Assembly (NCBI GenBank): GCA_007134805.1
Contig: SLKB01000407.1
Span: 1-12,460, forward strand
DNA from: Paracoccaceae bacterium
Lineage (GTDB): Bacteria; Pseudomonadota; Alphaproteobacteria; Rhodobacterales; Rhodobacteraceae
DNA length: 12,460 nt
Direction of reading: 5' to 3'
The notes beneath the pieces were generated by a model, which worked only from the letters and a program-made list of their open reading frames with translations, searched no databases and had not been told where the DNA came from. Both the position numbers and the translations under genes were made by a program. Positions 1-6,915 of the stretch are shown here, in pieces (the first letter of the stretch is position 1; each line of letters begins with the position of its first letter).

Positions 1-42
1 AAGCGCGAGGCGCTGCGCGATCATCTTGAGGACGTCGGCCAT
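1..42 (-). CDS. ABC transporter permease, N-terminal fragment (DppB-like)
   Basis: Only the first 14 codons are in the window; they read MADVLKMIAQRLAL, and the gene runs off the left edge. A strong ribosome binding site (GGAGGGG) sits about four bases before the ATG. The sequence fits the start of the first inner-membrane permease of a family 5 peptide/nickel-type importer, where a short amphipathic stretch precedes the first membrane helix. The main support is context: it lies 61 bp downstream of a substrate-binding protein gene on the same strand, the usual order of dpp/opp-type operons. Fourteen residues cannot identify a family on their own, so the function is inferred from position. Confidence 0.6.
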   Translation of the reverse strand, partial: MADVLKMIAQRLAL

Positions 43-71
43 GGCCCCTCCGCTGCTCTCGGAGACGCCCC

Positions 72-88
72 GCCGCAGCATGTGCGGC
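72..88 (-). terminator. intra-operon hairpin between binding protein and permease genes
   Basis: A perfect 6-bp stem (GCCGCA / TGCGGC) with a 5-base loop lies in the 61-bp gap, just after the binding-protein stop codon. No T-run follows, so it is not a classic intrinsic terminator. In ABC importer operons such hairpins often protect the upstream mRNA from 3' exonucleases and keep the binding protein more abundant than the permeases. That role is inferred here. Confidence 0.4.
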
Positions 89-103
89 AGGGCGCGATGA
101 GGC

Positions 104-1666
104 TCAGGTCATCCACCAGCGCTCGACACAGCGGAACCCGTCGAGGTTCCAGTTGGCCGAGATCCGGTCGGGCGTGCCTACATTGAGCGCGGTCGCCATG
201 ACATAGTTGTTGTTCATCGGGATGACGACCGCGCCCTCGAAGGACACTATTTCCTGCATCTCGTGATACATCTCGCGGCGCAGATCCTCGTCCACTTCGG
301 CGCGGGCCTGTACCAGCAACTCGTCGAAACGTTCATTCGACCAGAAACTATCGTTCCAGCTTGCTCCGGTCGCATAGCCGGTGGTGAACATATGATCCTC
401 GACCGCGCGGCCGCCCCAGTAGCTGGCAACGAAGGGCTTCTGCATCCAGACATTGTCCCAGTAGCCGTCATTCGGCTCGCGCACGAGATTGATGTTGATA
501 CCTGCCTGCGCGGCAGTCTCGGCGAAGAGCGCACCGGCATCGACCGCGCCGGAGAAGGCCGCATCCGCCACATGCAACGAGATATCAAGGCTCTCGAGCC
601 CCGCCTGCCGCAGGTAGTAGCGCGCACGATCGGGGTCGAGGGTCTTGGGCTCCATCTCGGCGTGGAAGAAGCGGTTGGCGGGCCCGATCGGGTTGTCATT
701 CGACACTGCACCATGGCCGCCAAGGATCTTGTCGACCATGTCCTGTCGGTCGATGGCGTATTTCAGCGCCAGGCGCACATTATTGTCATTGAAGGGCGCC
801 TCGCGGCTGTCCATCGGAAAGACATAATGCGCGTTGCCCGGGATCGAGATGATCCGCGCGATGTTGCGCGCCTCGAGCATGTTGATAGTGGCGGGGTCGA
901 TCTGGTCGATGGTGTCGACCGCACCCGTCATGAGCGCATTGAGCCGCGCCGTGCTGTCGAGGATCGACAGGATCTCGACCCGGTCGAAATGCGCGCGATC
1001 CTCTTTCCAGTAATCTGGAAAGCGGTTGAGCGTCGCCTCCACCCCTGGCTCGTAGTTTTCGACCACATAGGGGCCGCAGCCTTCGGGCGAGTTTGGATCG
1101 ATTCGTCCGTCCGACGAGGGCATGATCGCAAGGTGGTAATCCGACATGAGATAGGCGAAATCACCGTTTGGCGCGTCGAGCGTCACGACGACATTCTGCC
1201 CGTCGGCGCGGATTTCGGTGACCGGGTCAAAGAACAGCTTGATCGCCGAGGTCGCATCATCGCCGCGGTGATGGTTGAGCGAGGCGATCACGTCCTCAAC
1301 CGTCACATCCTTGCCGGAATGGAAGGTCACGCCCTCACGGATGCGGAACACCCAGGTCACGCCGTCATCGCTTTCCCAGGACTCGGCGATTTCGGGGATC
1401 AACTGGCCCTCGGCATCGACCTCGATCAACTGGTTGTGGCGGGCGGCCGCGAAGACCTGCGCATAGAGGTTGTCCCACAGTCCCGGGTCATACCCGTCTG
1501 TCGAGTTGCCATGCCCGATGCCCAGCCGGAAGGTGCCCCCGCGCTGCGCTTCGGCCTGCGCGCGACGCATCGAGGCGGGCAGGATGAGCCCCGAAGCCGC
1601 AAGCGCCGCCCCGCCCTGCAGAGCGCGGCGACGGGTCAGACCCGGCCGGATCAGCTTTTTTGTCAT
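104..1666 (-). CDS. ABC transporter substrate-binding protein, family 5 (peptide/dipeptide type)
   Basis: Periplasmic binding protein that captures a solute, probably a peptide or similar compound, and delivers it to an ABC importer. The 520-residue length is normal for the SBP_bac_5 (DppA/OppA) family. The N-terminus carries a twin-arginine signal: TRRRAL at residues 11-16, a hydrophobic stretch at about 18-31, and a likely cleavage after AQA at 36-38. The mature protein begins with a typical GGTFRLG strand and contains the family pattern IAESWESDDGVTWVFRIREGVTF, split here as IAESWESDDG followed by VTWVFRIREG and VTFH near residues 93-116. The ATG has a GGGAGA ribosome binding site about seven bases upstream. 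Tat export suggests the protein folds before secretion. The permease gene follows. A perfect palindrome lies in the upstream region. Substrate cannot be told from sequence. Confidence 0.93.
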   Translation of the reverse strand: MTKKLIRPGLTRRRALQGGAALAASGLILPASMRRAQAEAQRGGTFRLGIGHGNSTDGYDPGLWDNLYAQVFAAARHNQLIEVDAEGQLIPEIAESWESDDGVTWVFRIREGVTFHSGKDVTVEDVIASLNHHRGDDATSAIKLFFDPVTEIRADGQNVVVTLDAPNGDFAYLMSDYHLAIMPSSDGRIDPNSPEGCGPYVVENYEPGVEATLNRFPDYWKEDRAHFDRVEILSILDSTARLNALMTGAVDTIDQIDPATINMLEARNIARIISIPGNAHYVFPMDSREAPFNDNNVRLALKYAIDRQDMVDKILGGHGAVSNDNPIGPANRFFHAEMEPKTLDPDRARYYLRQAGLESLDISLHVADAAFSGAVDAGALFAETAAQAGININLVREPNDGYWDNVWMQKPFVASYWGGRAVEDHMFTTGYATGASWNDSFWSNERFDELLVQARAEVDEDLRREMYHEMQEIVSFEGAVVIPMNNNYVMATALNVGTPDRISANWNLDGFRCVERWWMT

Positions 1667-1750
1667 GTCAGTTTCTCCCTGTCTTTTCGCAGCGTGTCGG
1701 CGCCCGGGGCCCCTGTTATGGGCCCGCGCAACTACCGGCAGAATGCAGAT

Positions 1751-1765
1751 GTTCTGTAACAGAAC
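1751..1765. promoter_or_regulatory. operator-like perfect palindrome upstream of the ABC importer
   Basis: GTTCTGT-A-ACAGAAC is a perfect 7-bp inverted repeat around one base. It lies 85-99 bp upstream of the binding-protein ATG. CTGT and ACAG half-sites continue to 1774 in alternation (CTGT, ACAG, CTGT, ACAG). On the minus strand a possible -35 TTGACC (1789-1794) and a weak -10 TACAGT (1764-1769, long 19-bp spacer) would place the palindrome at the start of transcription, as expected for a repressor site. The regulator is unknown. Confidence 0.5.
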
Positions 1766-1830
1766 TGTAGCACAGATCGAGGATCAGCGGTCAAGTCACT
1801 GATGCACGACTCGATCGCCACACGAACCGC

Positions 1831-2070
1831 TCAGCGCTCGCGCGATCGAGCACGCCTGTCGCGCCCGCCGCGACGGGTCTGGATCCGGGTCTGGCGCGCG
1901 GGTAGTTCCGCCATGATCTCCCGACGCCTGTCGGGGGTGAGGCGCGACCATGTGGTGATCTCGTCGATGCTGCGAAGGCAGCCTACGCAAAGACGCGCCT
2001 CGGGGTGGATCACGCAGGTCTTGTTGCACGGGCTTTCGATCTCGTCCCGCTTCCAGATATCATCAGGCAT
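1831..2070 (-). CDS. DUF1289 domain protein (small four-cysteine protein)
   Basis: A 79-residue protein with the DUF1289 signature: SPCNKTC at residues 13-19, LCVGC at 27-31, then DEITTW at 36-41 and a MAELPAR segment. The four cysteines (C15, C19, C28, C31) are spaced as in the family and are thought to bind a metal or an Fe-S centre; the function of the family is not known. The last 20 residues are strongly basic, with nine arginines, and look like an appended tail. The gene lies 81 bp after ruvX on the same strand, an association I recall from Rhodobacterales genomes. The ribosome binding site before the ATG is weak, so the start is the most likely one rather than certain. Confidence 0.85.
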   Translation of the reverse strand: MPDDIWKRDEIESPCNKTCVIHPEARLCVGCLRSIDEITTWSRLTPDRRREIMAELPARQTRIQTRRGGRDRRARSRER

Positions 2071-2109
2071 ATGATCTTTGCTCGTGCCTCGGGTATTCGG
2101 CGGATATAA

Positions 2110-2136
2110 CCCTCGGCCCGCGCTGCGGCCAGAGGG
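2110..2136 (-). terminator. possible weak terminator after ruvX
   Basis: CCCTCGGCC (2110-2118) can pair with GGCC-A-GAGGG (2127-2136), giving 5 plus 4 base pairs interrupted by one bulged A, with an 8-base loop. On the minus strand it starts 15 bases after the ruvX stop and is followed by TTATAT, not a true T-run. It may slow or partly stop transcription before the DUF1289 gene. Confidence 0.3.
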
Positions 2137-2151
2137 AAAGTCGTCGACCGG

Positions 2152-2628
2152 TCAAGTGCGCGCGATCATCCCCAGCCGGTCGAGCGCGCCTTGCAGGATG
2201 ACCGAGGCCGCAACATGATCGATGACCTCGGCGCGGCGCTTGCGCGACATGTCGGCAGCGAGAAGCGCGCGTTCGGCCGCCACTGTCGAAAGCCGCTCAT
2301 CCCAGAAGCCGATGGGAAGGTCGGTCAGGCGCGAGAGGTTGCGCGCAAAGGCACGGGTCGACTGGCAGCGCGGCCCCTCGGATCCGTCCATGTTGCGCGG
2401 TAGGCCAAGGACAAGGCCGCACAAGTCGCGTTCGGCGATAAGTGCGAGCAATTCGCCCGCATCGAGCCCGAACTTCCGCCGACGCACGGTCTGCAGAGGC
2501 GAGGCGATCGCCCGCATCTGGTCAGAGACGGCCACACCGATGGTCTTGTCGCCCAGATCCAGCCCCATGAGCCCCTGCCCCTGCGGTAACGCGGCGGCAA
2601 AGGCCTCGAACGGATCACGAATCGCCAT
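2152..2628 (-). CDS. ruvX: RuvX/YqgF family Holliday junction resolvase-like nuclease
   Basis: A 158-residue protein of the RNase H fold family RuvX/YqgF, named as a putative Holliday junction resolvase and also linked in E. coli to 16S rRNA 5'-end processing. Visible motifs are GLDLGDKTIGVAVSD at residues 22-36, LGLPRNMDG at 74-82, WDERLST at 109-115 and DHVAAS at 137-142. The expected acidic residues are present: D24, E111 and D137. The start was placed at the ATG at 2628-2626, which overlaps the ccmI stop by one base (TGATG), a usual sign of translational coupling. A longer open frame to 2787 exists, but its extra 53 residues are arginine/glycine-rich shadow of ccmI. The N-terminal 18 residues before the first strand are a little longer than in E. 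coli. Confidence 0.93.
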   Translation of the reverse strand: MAIRDPFEAFAAALPQGQGLMGLDLGDKTIGVAVSDQMRAIASPLQTVRRRKFGLDAGELLALIAERDLCGLVLGLPRNMDGSEGPRCQSTRAFARNLSRLTDLPIGFWDERLSTVAAERALLAADMSRKRRAEVIDHVAASVILQGALDRLGMIART

Positions 2629-3896
2629 CACGGCGTTCTCAGCGACAGGCCCGCTGTTTCCGCAACCTCGTTGATCAGCGCCAGATCCTCGGCGCGCGCG
2701 GCGAAGACCTGGCGGGCCTCGCCGAGGATCGCGACCGCCTCGTCCTCGCGGTCGAGCACCGAGAGCGCGCGGATCAGTTGCGCCCACTCCTCCGCGCTGC
2801 CGCCCTCATTGCCCAGCCGCGCCGAGAGGCTCGCGACCATGCCCTCGATCATTTCGGCCTGTTCCTCGACCGGGAGATCCTCCATCGCGGCCAGATCCTC
2901 GGCACTAGGGCCTCGCTCGGCGCCGGCAGGCGCGGGCCGTGGCGGCAACTGGTAGCGCGGCTCGCCCGAGATCCGGGCTAGTTCTGGCAGGGCCGCACGA
3001 ATCTCGGGCATCCAGGGCGCGTCACCAGGGCTGATGTCATGCAGCCGCCGCCAGATTCGGAAGGTCATGTCGGGGCGGCCGGTCTGTGCATACATCCGAC
3101 CGGAATAATAGAGCGCAACGCCATTGCGCGGGTCGCGACGCAGGATTTGCTCGATAACCTCCTCGGCCTCAGGCGAAACGAACCCACCCGCGCCGACGGC
3201 CTTGAGATCAAGGAGGAAGGCGAAATCCTCGGCCTGCGCCGCCTCGGCCCGCAGCGCGATCAACTGCTCTTGCGCCTCAATGGCCGCGCGGTGATTTCCC
3301 AGCCGCGCCTCGTTCTGTGCCAGAAGCGCAAGGCCGGTCTGGTCAAGCGGGCGCGTTGCCAGCGCCTCGCGCAATTGCTGCACCATGGGTTCCAACTCGG
3401 CCTGGCCCTCGAATTCGGGGCGGTCTGGGAAGGCGGCCGCATATTGCGCTTCGAGTTCGGCCTGCCGCGCGCGGTTTCTGCGGATTTCGGCCGCATCGGC
3501 ATGGCGCTCTACAAGCGGCATGTCGCGATAGCCGGGTGCGCCATAGGTCAGATAGATCAGGCCCGCGCCCAGGACGGCAAACACCACGCTTCCGACGGCC
3601 ACATAGCGCATCGGCGTGGGCGCAGGCTGACCGGCCGCCCGCCCTGCCCTGTCCCGGTCCAGGTCAAGGATCCGGCGCGAGATCTCAAGGCGCAGACGCT
3701 CAGCCTCGGCCTGCCCGAGCGTGCCACGCTCCAGATCGCGATCCACCTCGGCGATCTGGTCGCGATAGACTTTCATCGCCCGCTCCGCGCCATCGGCCCC
3801 GGCGACACCGCGCGCGCGCAGGACCGCCTGGCCGAGAATGAGCGCAACCATCGCGGCGATGATGAAAAACCCTGCAAATTGCAGCCAGACAGCCAT
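2628..3896 (-). CDS. ccmI: cytochrome c-type biogenesis protein CcmI
   Basis: A 422-residue inner-membrane protein of System I cytochrome c maturation. In this system CcmI holds apocytochrome c and passes it to the CcmF/CcmH haem ligation complex. It shows the family layout: a first membrane helix at about residues 7-26, a cytoplasmic coiled segment with YRDQIAEVDRDLERGTL (44-60) and the following EAERLRLEISRRIL, a second helix at about 96-118, then a long periplasmic part with TPR-like helical repeats from about 165 on. A GAGGG ribosome binding site precedes the ATG. It is not beside other ccm genes in this window; instead it is overlapped by ruvX. A perfect 14-bp palindrome lies 25-38 bp upstream of the start. 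Confidence 0.9.
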   Translation of the reverse strand: MAVWLQFAGFFIIAAMVALILGQAVLRARGVAGADGAERAMKVYRDQIAEVDRDLERGTLGQAEAERLRLEISRRILDLDRDRAGRAAGQPAPTPMRYVAVGSVVFAVLGAGLIYLTYGAPGYRDMPLVERHADAAEIRRNRARQAELEAQYAAAFPDRPEFEGQAELEPMVQQLREALATRPLDQTGLALLAQNEARLGNHRAAIEAQEQLIALRAEAAQAEDFAFLLDLKAVGAGGFVSPEAEEVIEQILRRDPRNGVALYYSGRMYAQTGRPDMTFRIWRRLHDISPGDAPWMPEIRAALPELARISGEPRYQLPPRPAPAGAERGPSAEDLAAMEDLPVEEQAEMIEGMVASLSARLGNEGGSAEEWAQLIRALSVLDREDEAVAILGEARQVFAARAEDLALINEVAETAGLSLRTP

Positions 3897-3920
3897 GAAA
3901 CCCTCTTTCCTGCCTCTCGG

Positions 3921-3934
3921 AGGTTACGTAACCT
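3921..3934. promoter_or_regulatory. perfect 14-bp palindrome in the ccmI / small-gene divergent region
   Basis: AGGTTACGTAACCT is an exact inverted repeat without a spacer. It lies 25-38 bp upstream of the ccmI ATG, in the 164-bp gap between ccmI and the divergent 62-codon gene. Such a site fits a dimeric helix-turn-helix repressor of the TetR or MarR kind. No regulator gene is in the window, and I do not recognise the site as that of a known regulator. Confidence 0.45.
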
Positions 3935-4060
3935 GTCTCGCGGGCAAGAAAAAGGCGCAATCCGGCGGGGGGCTTCACTTCTGCGCAAGCCGTCTTGCAG
4001 ACCGATGACATTCAAAGAATCGGTGTTATCTCTCGGCGCGTCACGAGCAACGGAGACCCC

Positions 4061-4249
4061 ATGCGTTACATTCTCTTCTACAAATTCGCCGAGGCCTTGC
4101 GTACCCGCCCCGAGCGCCCCCTCGCTTTCATGGCCGGTGCCGCCGGCCCGCTGCTTCTGATCGGCGTGCTGTGGGCGGGCAGCACTGGCGGGTTGAGCGG
4201 CACCGTGCAGGACAATCGCCCCCAAGCTTTCAGCATCCCGGTCGACTGA
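4061..4249 (+). CDS. small single-helix membrane protein, unknown function
   Basis: A 62-residue protein I do not recognise. It begins MRYILFYKFAEALRTRPERP, a basic amphipathic start, followed by one likely membrane helix at about residues 22-39 (AFMAGAAGPLLLIGVLWAG) and a short polar tail ending SIPVD. The start is the ATG at 4061, which has GGAGA five bases upstream; an open frame to 3995 exists but the extra residues have no ribosome binding site. By the positive-inside rule the basic N-terminus should be cytoplasmic and the tail periplasmic. It reads away from ccmI and toward sodB, 148 bp upstream of sodB. High GC at third codon positions supports real coding. No catalytic motif is visible. 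Confidence 0.65.
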   Translation: MRYILFYKFAEALRTRPERPLAFMAGAAGPLLLIGVLWAGSTGGLSGTVQDNRPQAFSIPVD

Positions 4250-4333
4250 GGCCGGGCCGCGCGGCACGCGGCACGGTCATCAAAGCGCAACGCGCCCAGA
4301 TGCCGTGCACCCTGCCTATTTCCTGCTCGCCCC

Positions 4334-4361
4334 TTGACGTGAATTGCGCAAAGGCTCTTAT
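4334..4361 (+). promoter_or_regulatory. candidate sigma-70 type promoter for sodB
   Basis: TTGACG (4334-4339, 5 of 6 to consensus) and TCTTAT (4356-4361, 4 of 6) are 16 bp apart. This would start transcription about 30 bases before the sodB ATG. It suggests that sodB can be expressed on its own and not only with the small upstream gene. Confidence 0.45.
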
Positions 4362-4397
4362 TCAGGAGGGCTAGACGCAACATGAAACGAGGATCAC

Positions 4398-4997
4398 ATG
4401 GCATTTGAACTCCCGGATCTACCATATTCACATGACGCACTCGCCGATCTCGGCATGAGCCGCGAGACCCTGGAATTCCATCACGACATCCACCACAAGG
4501 CCTATGTGGACAATGGTAACAAGCTGATTTCGGGGACCGAGTGGGAAGGTAAATCGGTCGAGGACATCATCACCGGCACCTATCAGTCGGGGGCAGTGGC
4601 CCAGTCCGGCATTTTCAACAACGCATCGCAGCACTGGAACCACGTCCAGTTCTGGGAGATGATGGGTCCAGGCGCCTCCGCGATGCCGGGAGAGCTGGAA
4701 AAGGATCTCACCGAAAGCTTCGGATCGGTCGACAAGTTCAAGGAAGCCTTTTCTGCAGCCGGCGCGGGCCAGTTCGGATCGGGATGGTGCTGGCTTGTCA
4801 AGGACAAGGACGGCTCGCTGAAAGTGACCAAGACCGAAAACGGGGTGAACCCGCTTTGTTTCGGGCAAACGGCCCTTCTTGGCTGCGATGTCTGGGAGCA
4901 CAGCTACTATATCGACTTCCGCAACAAGCGGCCTGCATACCTGTCGAACTTCCTTGAGAAGCTTGTCAACTGGGAAAACGTGGCCGCGCGCATGTGA
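4398..4997 (+). CDS. sodB: superoxide dismutase, iron type
   Basis: Converts superoxide to oxygen and hydrogen peroxide in the cytoplasm. The 199 residues align along their length with Fe/Mn superoxide dismutases. The four metal ligands are visible: H28 (EFHHDIHH), H82 (NNASQHWNH), and D164 and H168 (DVWEHSYY). The glutamine at residue 78, close to the metal site, is where iron enzymes carry Gln and manganese enzymes usually have Gly, so iron is the more likely metal, though some alphaproteobacterial members accept either. No signal peptide is present. GAGGA at 4389-4393 is a good ribosome binding site. The gene converges on the YbdK-type gene, with a GC-rich hairpin between the two stop codons. 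Confidence 0.97.
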   Translation: MAFELPDLPYSHDALADLGMSRETLEFHHDIHHKAYVDNGNKLISGTEWEGKSVEDIITGTYQSGAVAQSGIFNNASQHWNHVQFWEMMGPGASAMPGELEKDLTESFGSVDKFKEAFSAAGAGQFGSGWCWLVKDKDGSLKVTKTENGVNPLCFGQTALLGCDVWEHSYYIDFRNKRPAYLSNFLEKLVNWENVAARM

Positions 4998-4999
4998 TC

Positions 5000-5026
5000 G
5001 CGACGGGCGCCCGTCGCCGGGCGCCC
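5000..5026. terminator. GC-rich palindrome/hairpin between convergent sodB and ligase gene
   Basis: GCGACGGGCGCCCGTCGC (5000-5017) is a perfect 18-bp palindrome. In addition GGGCGCCC at 5005-5012 is repeated at 5019-5026, so the two copies can pair as an 8-bp stem with a 6-base loop. It fills most of the 30-bp gap between convergent stop codons and can form in RNA from both strands. There is no T-run on either side, so it would act as an unusual terminator or as a 3'-end stabiliser. Confidence 0.5.
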
Positions 5027-5027
5027 C

Positions 5028-6170
5028 TCATTCGCCGGGCATGATCCCCGACTGGAATTCGGCGACCAACTCGCGGACGACCGCGCAGAGCGCCTCATGC
5101 GTATCGGCCCCTTCGGAGATCGCGCGGGCGTATACCGCACGTTGCCGTTCGGCACTCGTGCCCCCTGCAAGGATTTTCTGGGCCGAGCGCACTTCGTTGA
5201 GACAGCCCAGCACCATGGCATCGGCCTCGACCAATTCGATCAATTCATCGACAAGCTGCGGCATGGGCACCAGCGCCCCCTTGCCGATATCCAAAAGCCC
5301 CTCGCGCGGACCGTAGCGCTGGGCCCGCCAGCGGTTTTCCGCGATCAGAAACTTGTCATAGATCCGCCAGCGTTGGTTGCGCCGGCGCAACTCGACCAGC
5401 ATGCGCGTGATCGACTGCACCAGCGCCGCGACGGTCAGGGCATGCTCCATGATTGGCATCACATCGCAGATCCGCGCCTCGAGCGTCGGAAAACGGTGCG
5501 AGGGCCGGATATCCCACCAGATCTTGGTCGTATCCTCGATCAACCCGGCCTCGATGATCAGATCGACCGAGCGGCGATACTCCCCATGGCTCACGAATTC
5601 CGGGGGCAGGCCAGTGCGGGGGAGATTGTCGAAGATCGTCAGCCGATAGCTGCTCAGCCCCGTGTCCTGCCCGCCCCAGAACGGCGATGAGGTGGACAAT
5701 GCCAGCAAATGAGGCAGAAAATAGGTGATCTGGCGCATGACGTCGATGCGCAGGTCGTCATCATCCAGCCCGACATGCACATGCATCCCACAGATCAGCA
5801 TGCGCCTGACGACCCCGGCTAGGTCGCGCGCTAGATCATTGTAGCGCTGTTTTTCAGTGTGCTTGCGCTCATGCCAGTTTGCAAACGGGTGACAGGACAC
5901 GGCAAGCGGGGCGAGCCCGTAATTCGCGGCACAGGTGGCCACAGTGCGTCGCAGATGGCCGAGATCGGCGCGCGCCTCAGCTATGTCGGCGCAGACCCCC
6001 GTGCCCACTTCAATCTGGCAGGCCAGAAATTCGGGCGAGACCTTGTCGCCCAGCGCATCGACGCAATCCTGCATCAGCGCGTCCGGCACATCTACCAGCG
6101 CGCAGGTTTGCGGATCCACCAGAAGATATTCTTCTTCGATCCCAAGAGTGTACGGGCTTGCTTCGCTCAT
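5028..6170 (-). CDS. YbdK-type carboxylate-amine ligase (glutamate-cysteine ligase 2 family)
   Basis: A 380-residue member of the GCS2 family, whose E. coli member YbdK has weak glutamate-cysteine ligase activity in vitro; the true substrate is unknown. Visible motifs are [11 protein letters not shown] at residues 9-19 with the acidic cluster expected to bind metal, CHPFANW at 93-99, GMHVHVG at 128-134, and [15 protein letters not shown] at about 161-175, followed by an EARICD segment. Length is usual for the family. The gene lies 48 bp after phoB on the same strand without a clear terminator between them, so it may be read from the phoU promoter. The ATG has no evident ribosome binding site; a weak promoter-like pair (TTGCGG at 6199-6204 and TAGTCT at 6177-6182, minus strand) lies immediately upstream. 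Confidence 0.9.
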   Translation of the reverse strand: MSEASPYTLGIEEEYLLVDPQTCALVDVPDALMQDCVDALGDKVSPEFLACQIEVGTGVCADIAEARADLGHLRRTVATCAANYGLAPLAVSCHPFANWHERKHTEKQRYNDLARDLAGVVRRMLICGMHVHVGLDDDDLRIDVMRQITYFLPHLLALSTSSPFWGGQDTGLSSYRLTIFDNLPRTGLPPEFVSHGEYRRSVDLIIEAGLIEDTTKIWWDIRPSHRFPTLEARICDVMPIMEHALTVAALVQSITRMLVELRRRNQRWRIYDKFLIAENRWRAQRYGPREGLLDIGKGALVPMPQLVDELIELVEADAMVLGCLNEVRSAQKILAGGTSAERQRAVYARAISEGADTHEALCAVVRELVAEFQSGIMPGE

Positions 6171-6218
6171 GCGGGTAGACTACGCGAGTTTTGCACCCCC
6201 GCAAGCGGTAACCGCATG

Positions 6219-6908
6219 TCATCCCATCGCGTAGCCCGCCCCGCGCACGGTGCGGATCGGATCAGTGCCCGATGTGCTCAAAAGCACTTTTCGTAACCGG
6301 CCCACATGCACATCGACCGTGCGCGTATCGATATAGACATCGCGCCCCCAGACCCGATCGAGCAACGCTTCGCGCGTCCAGACCTTGCCGGGACGCTCCA
6401 TGAAGGCGCCCAGCAGGCGGAACTCGGTCGGGCCGAGATGTAACTCCTCGCCGCCGCGGGTCACGCGATAGGTTTCGGGATCAAGCCGGATATCCCCGAC
6501 CTCGAGGGCCTGCCCCACCGTCATCGGGCGGATCCTGCGCAGATTGGCGCGCACACGCGCGATCACTTCGGCCACGGAATAGGGTTTGACGATGTAATCA
6601 TCCGCCCCAGTGTCAAGACCACGCACGCGATCGCTTTCCTCGGAACGCGCCGAGATCATGATCACGGCGGCGGCCATCCCCTCGGGCGTCGCCTTGATCT
6701 GCCGGCATACCTCCAGGCCCGACAGCCGCGGCAGCATCCAGTCGAGCAGGACGACATCTGGGCCCTCCTCGGCGACGGCGAGAAGCGCCTCTTCCCCATC
6801 CTTTGCCGTCGCGATCCGGAACCCGGCCGAGCGCAGGTTGTAGCTGAGCAGCGACAGCTGTGCAGGCTCATCGTCAACGATCAGGACAAGGGGGTCTTCG
6901 GGTGGCAT
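6219..6908 (-). CDS. phoB: phosphate regulon response regulator PhoB
   Basis: Two-component response regulator that activates phosphate-starvation genes by binding PHO boxes after phosphorylation by PhoR. The 229 residues contain a receiver domain (about 6-122) with the acid pair D12/D13, phosphoacceptor D56 in LLDWMLP, a serine at 86 in the conserved T/S position, and K108 in DDYIVKP. An OmpR/PhoB-type winged helix follows (about 135-229), with GPTEFRLL, VWGRDVYIDTRTVDVHVGRLRKVL and the ending RTVRGAGYAMG, given here in parts. The start lies 7 bp after the phoU stop, and the GAGG ribosome binding site overlaps that stop codon, so the two genes are tightly coupled. No phoR is in the window. 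Similarity to PhoB is better than to other OmpR-type regulators, and the phoU neighbour supports it. Confidence 0.95.
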   Translation of the reverse strand: MPPEDPLVLIVDDEPAQLSLLSYNLRSAGFRIATAKDGEEALLAVAEEGPDVVLLDWMLPRLSGLEVCRQIKATPEGMAAAVIMISARSEESDRVRGLDTGADDYIVKPYSVAEVIARVRANLRRIRPMTVGQALEVGDIRLDPETYRVTRGGEELHLGPTEFRLLGAFMERPGKVWTREALLDRVWGRDVYIDTRTVDVHVGRLRKVLLSTSGTDPIRTVRGAGYAMG

Positions 6909-6915
6909 CTTGACC

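Noticed and set aside
263..1759. 498-codon plus-strand open frame opposite the binding-protein gene
   Set aside because: It is the antisense shadow of a clear family 5 binding protein; such long shadows are normal in GC-rich DNA, and it resembles no protein family.
1751..1765. LexA (SOS) box
   Set aside because: Alphaproteobacterial LexA binds the direct repeat GTTC-N7-GTTC; here the arms are inverted (GTTC-N7-GAAC), and an importer is not an expected SOS target.
2629..2787. Longer N-terminus for RuvX
   Set aside because: The extra 53 residues are Arg/Gly-rich and lie wholly in ccmI; the ATG overlapping the ccmI stop gives the normal family length.
3039..4160. 373-codon plus-strand open frame opposite ccmI
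   Set aside because: Antisense shadow of ccmI; its composition is not protein-like and it runs over the ccmI promoter and into the small membrane protein gene.
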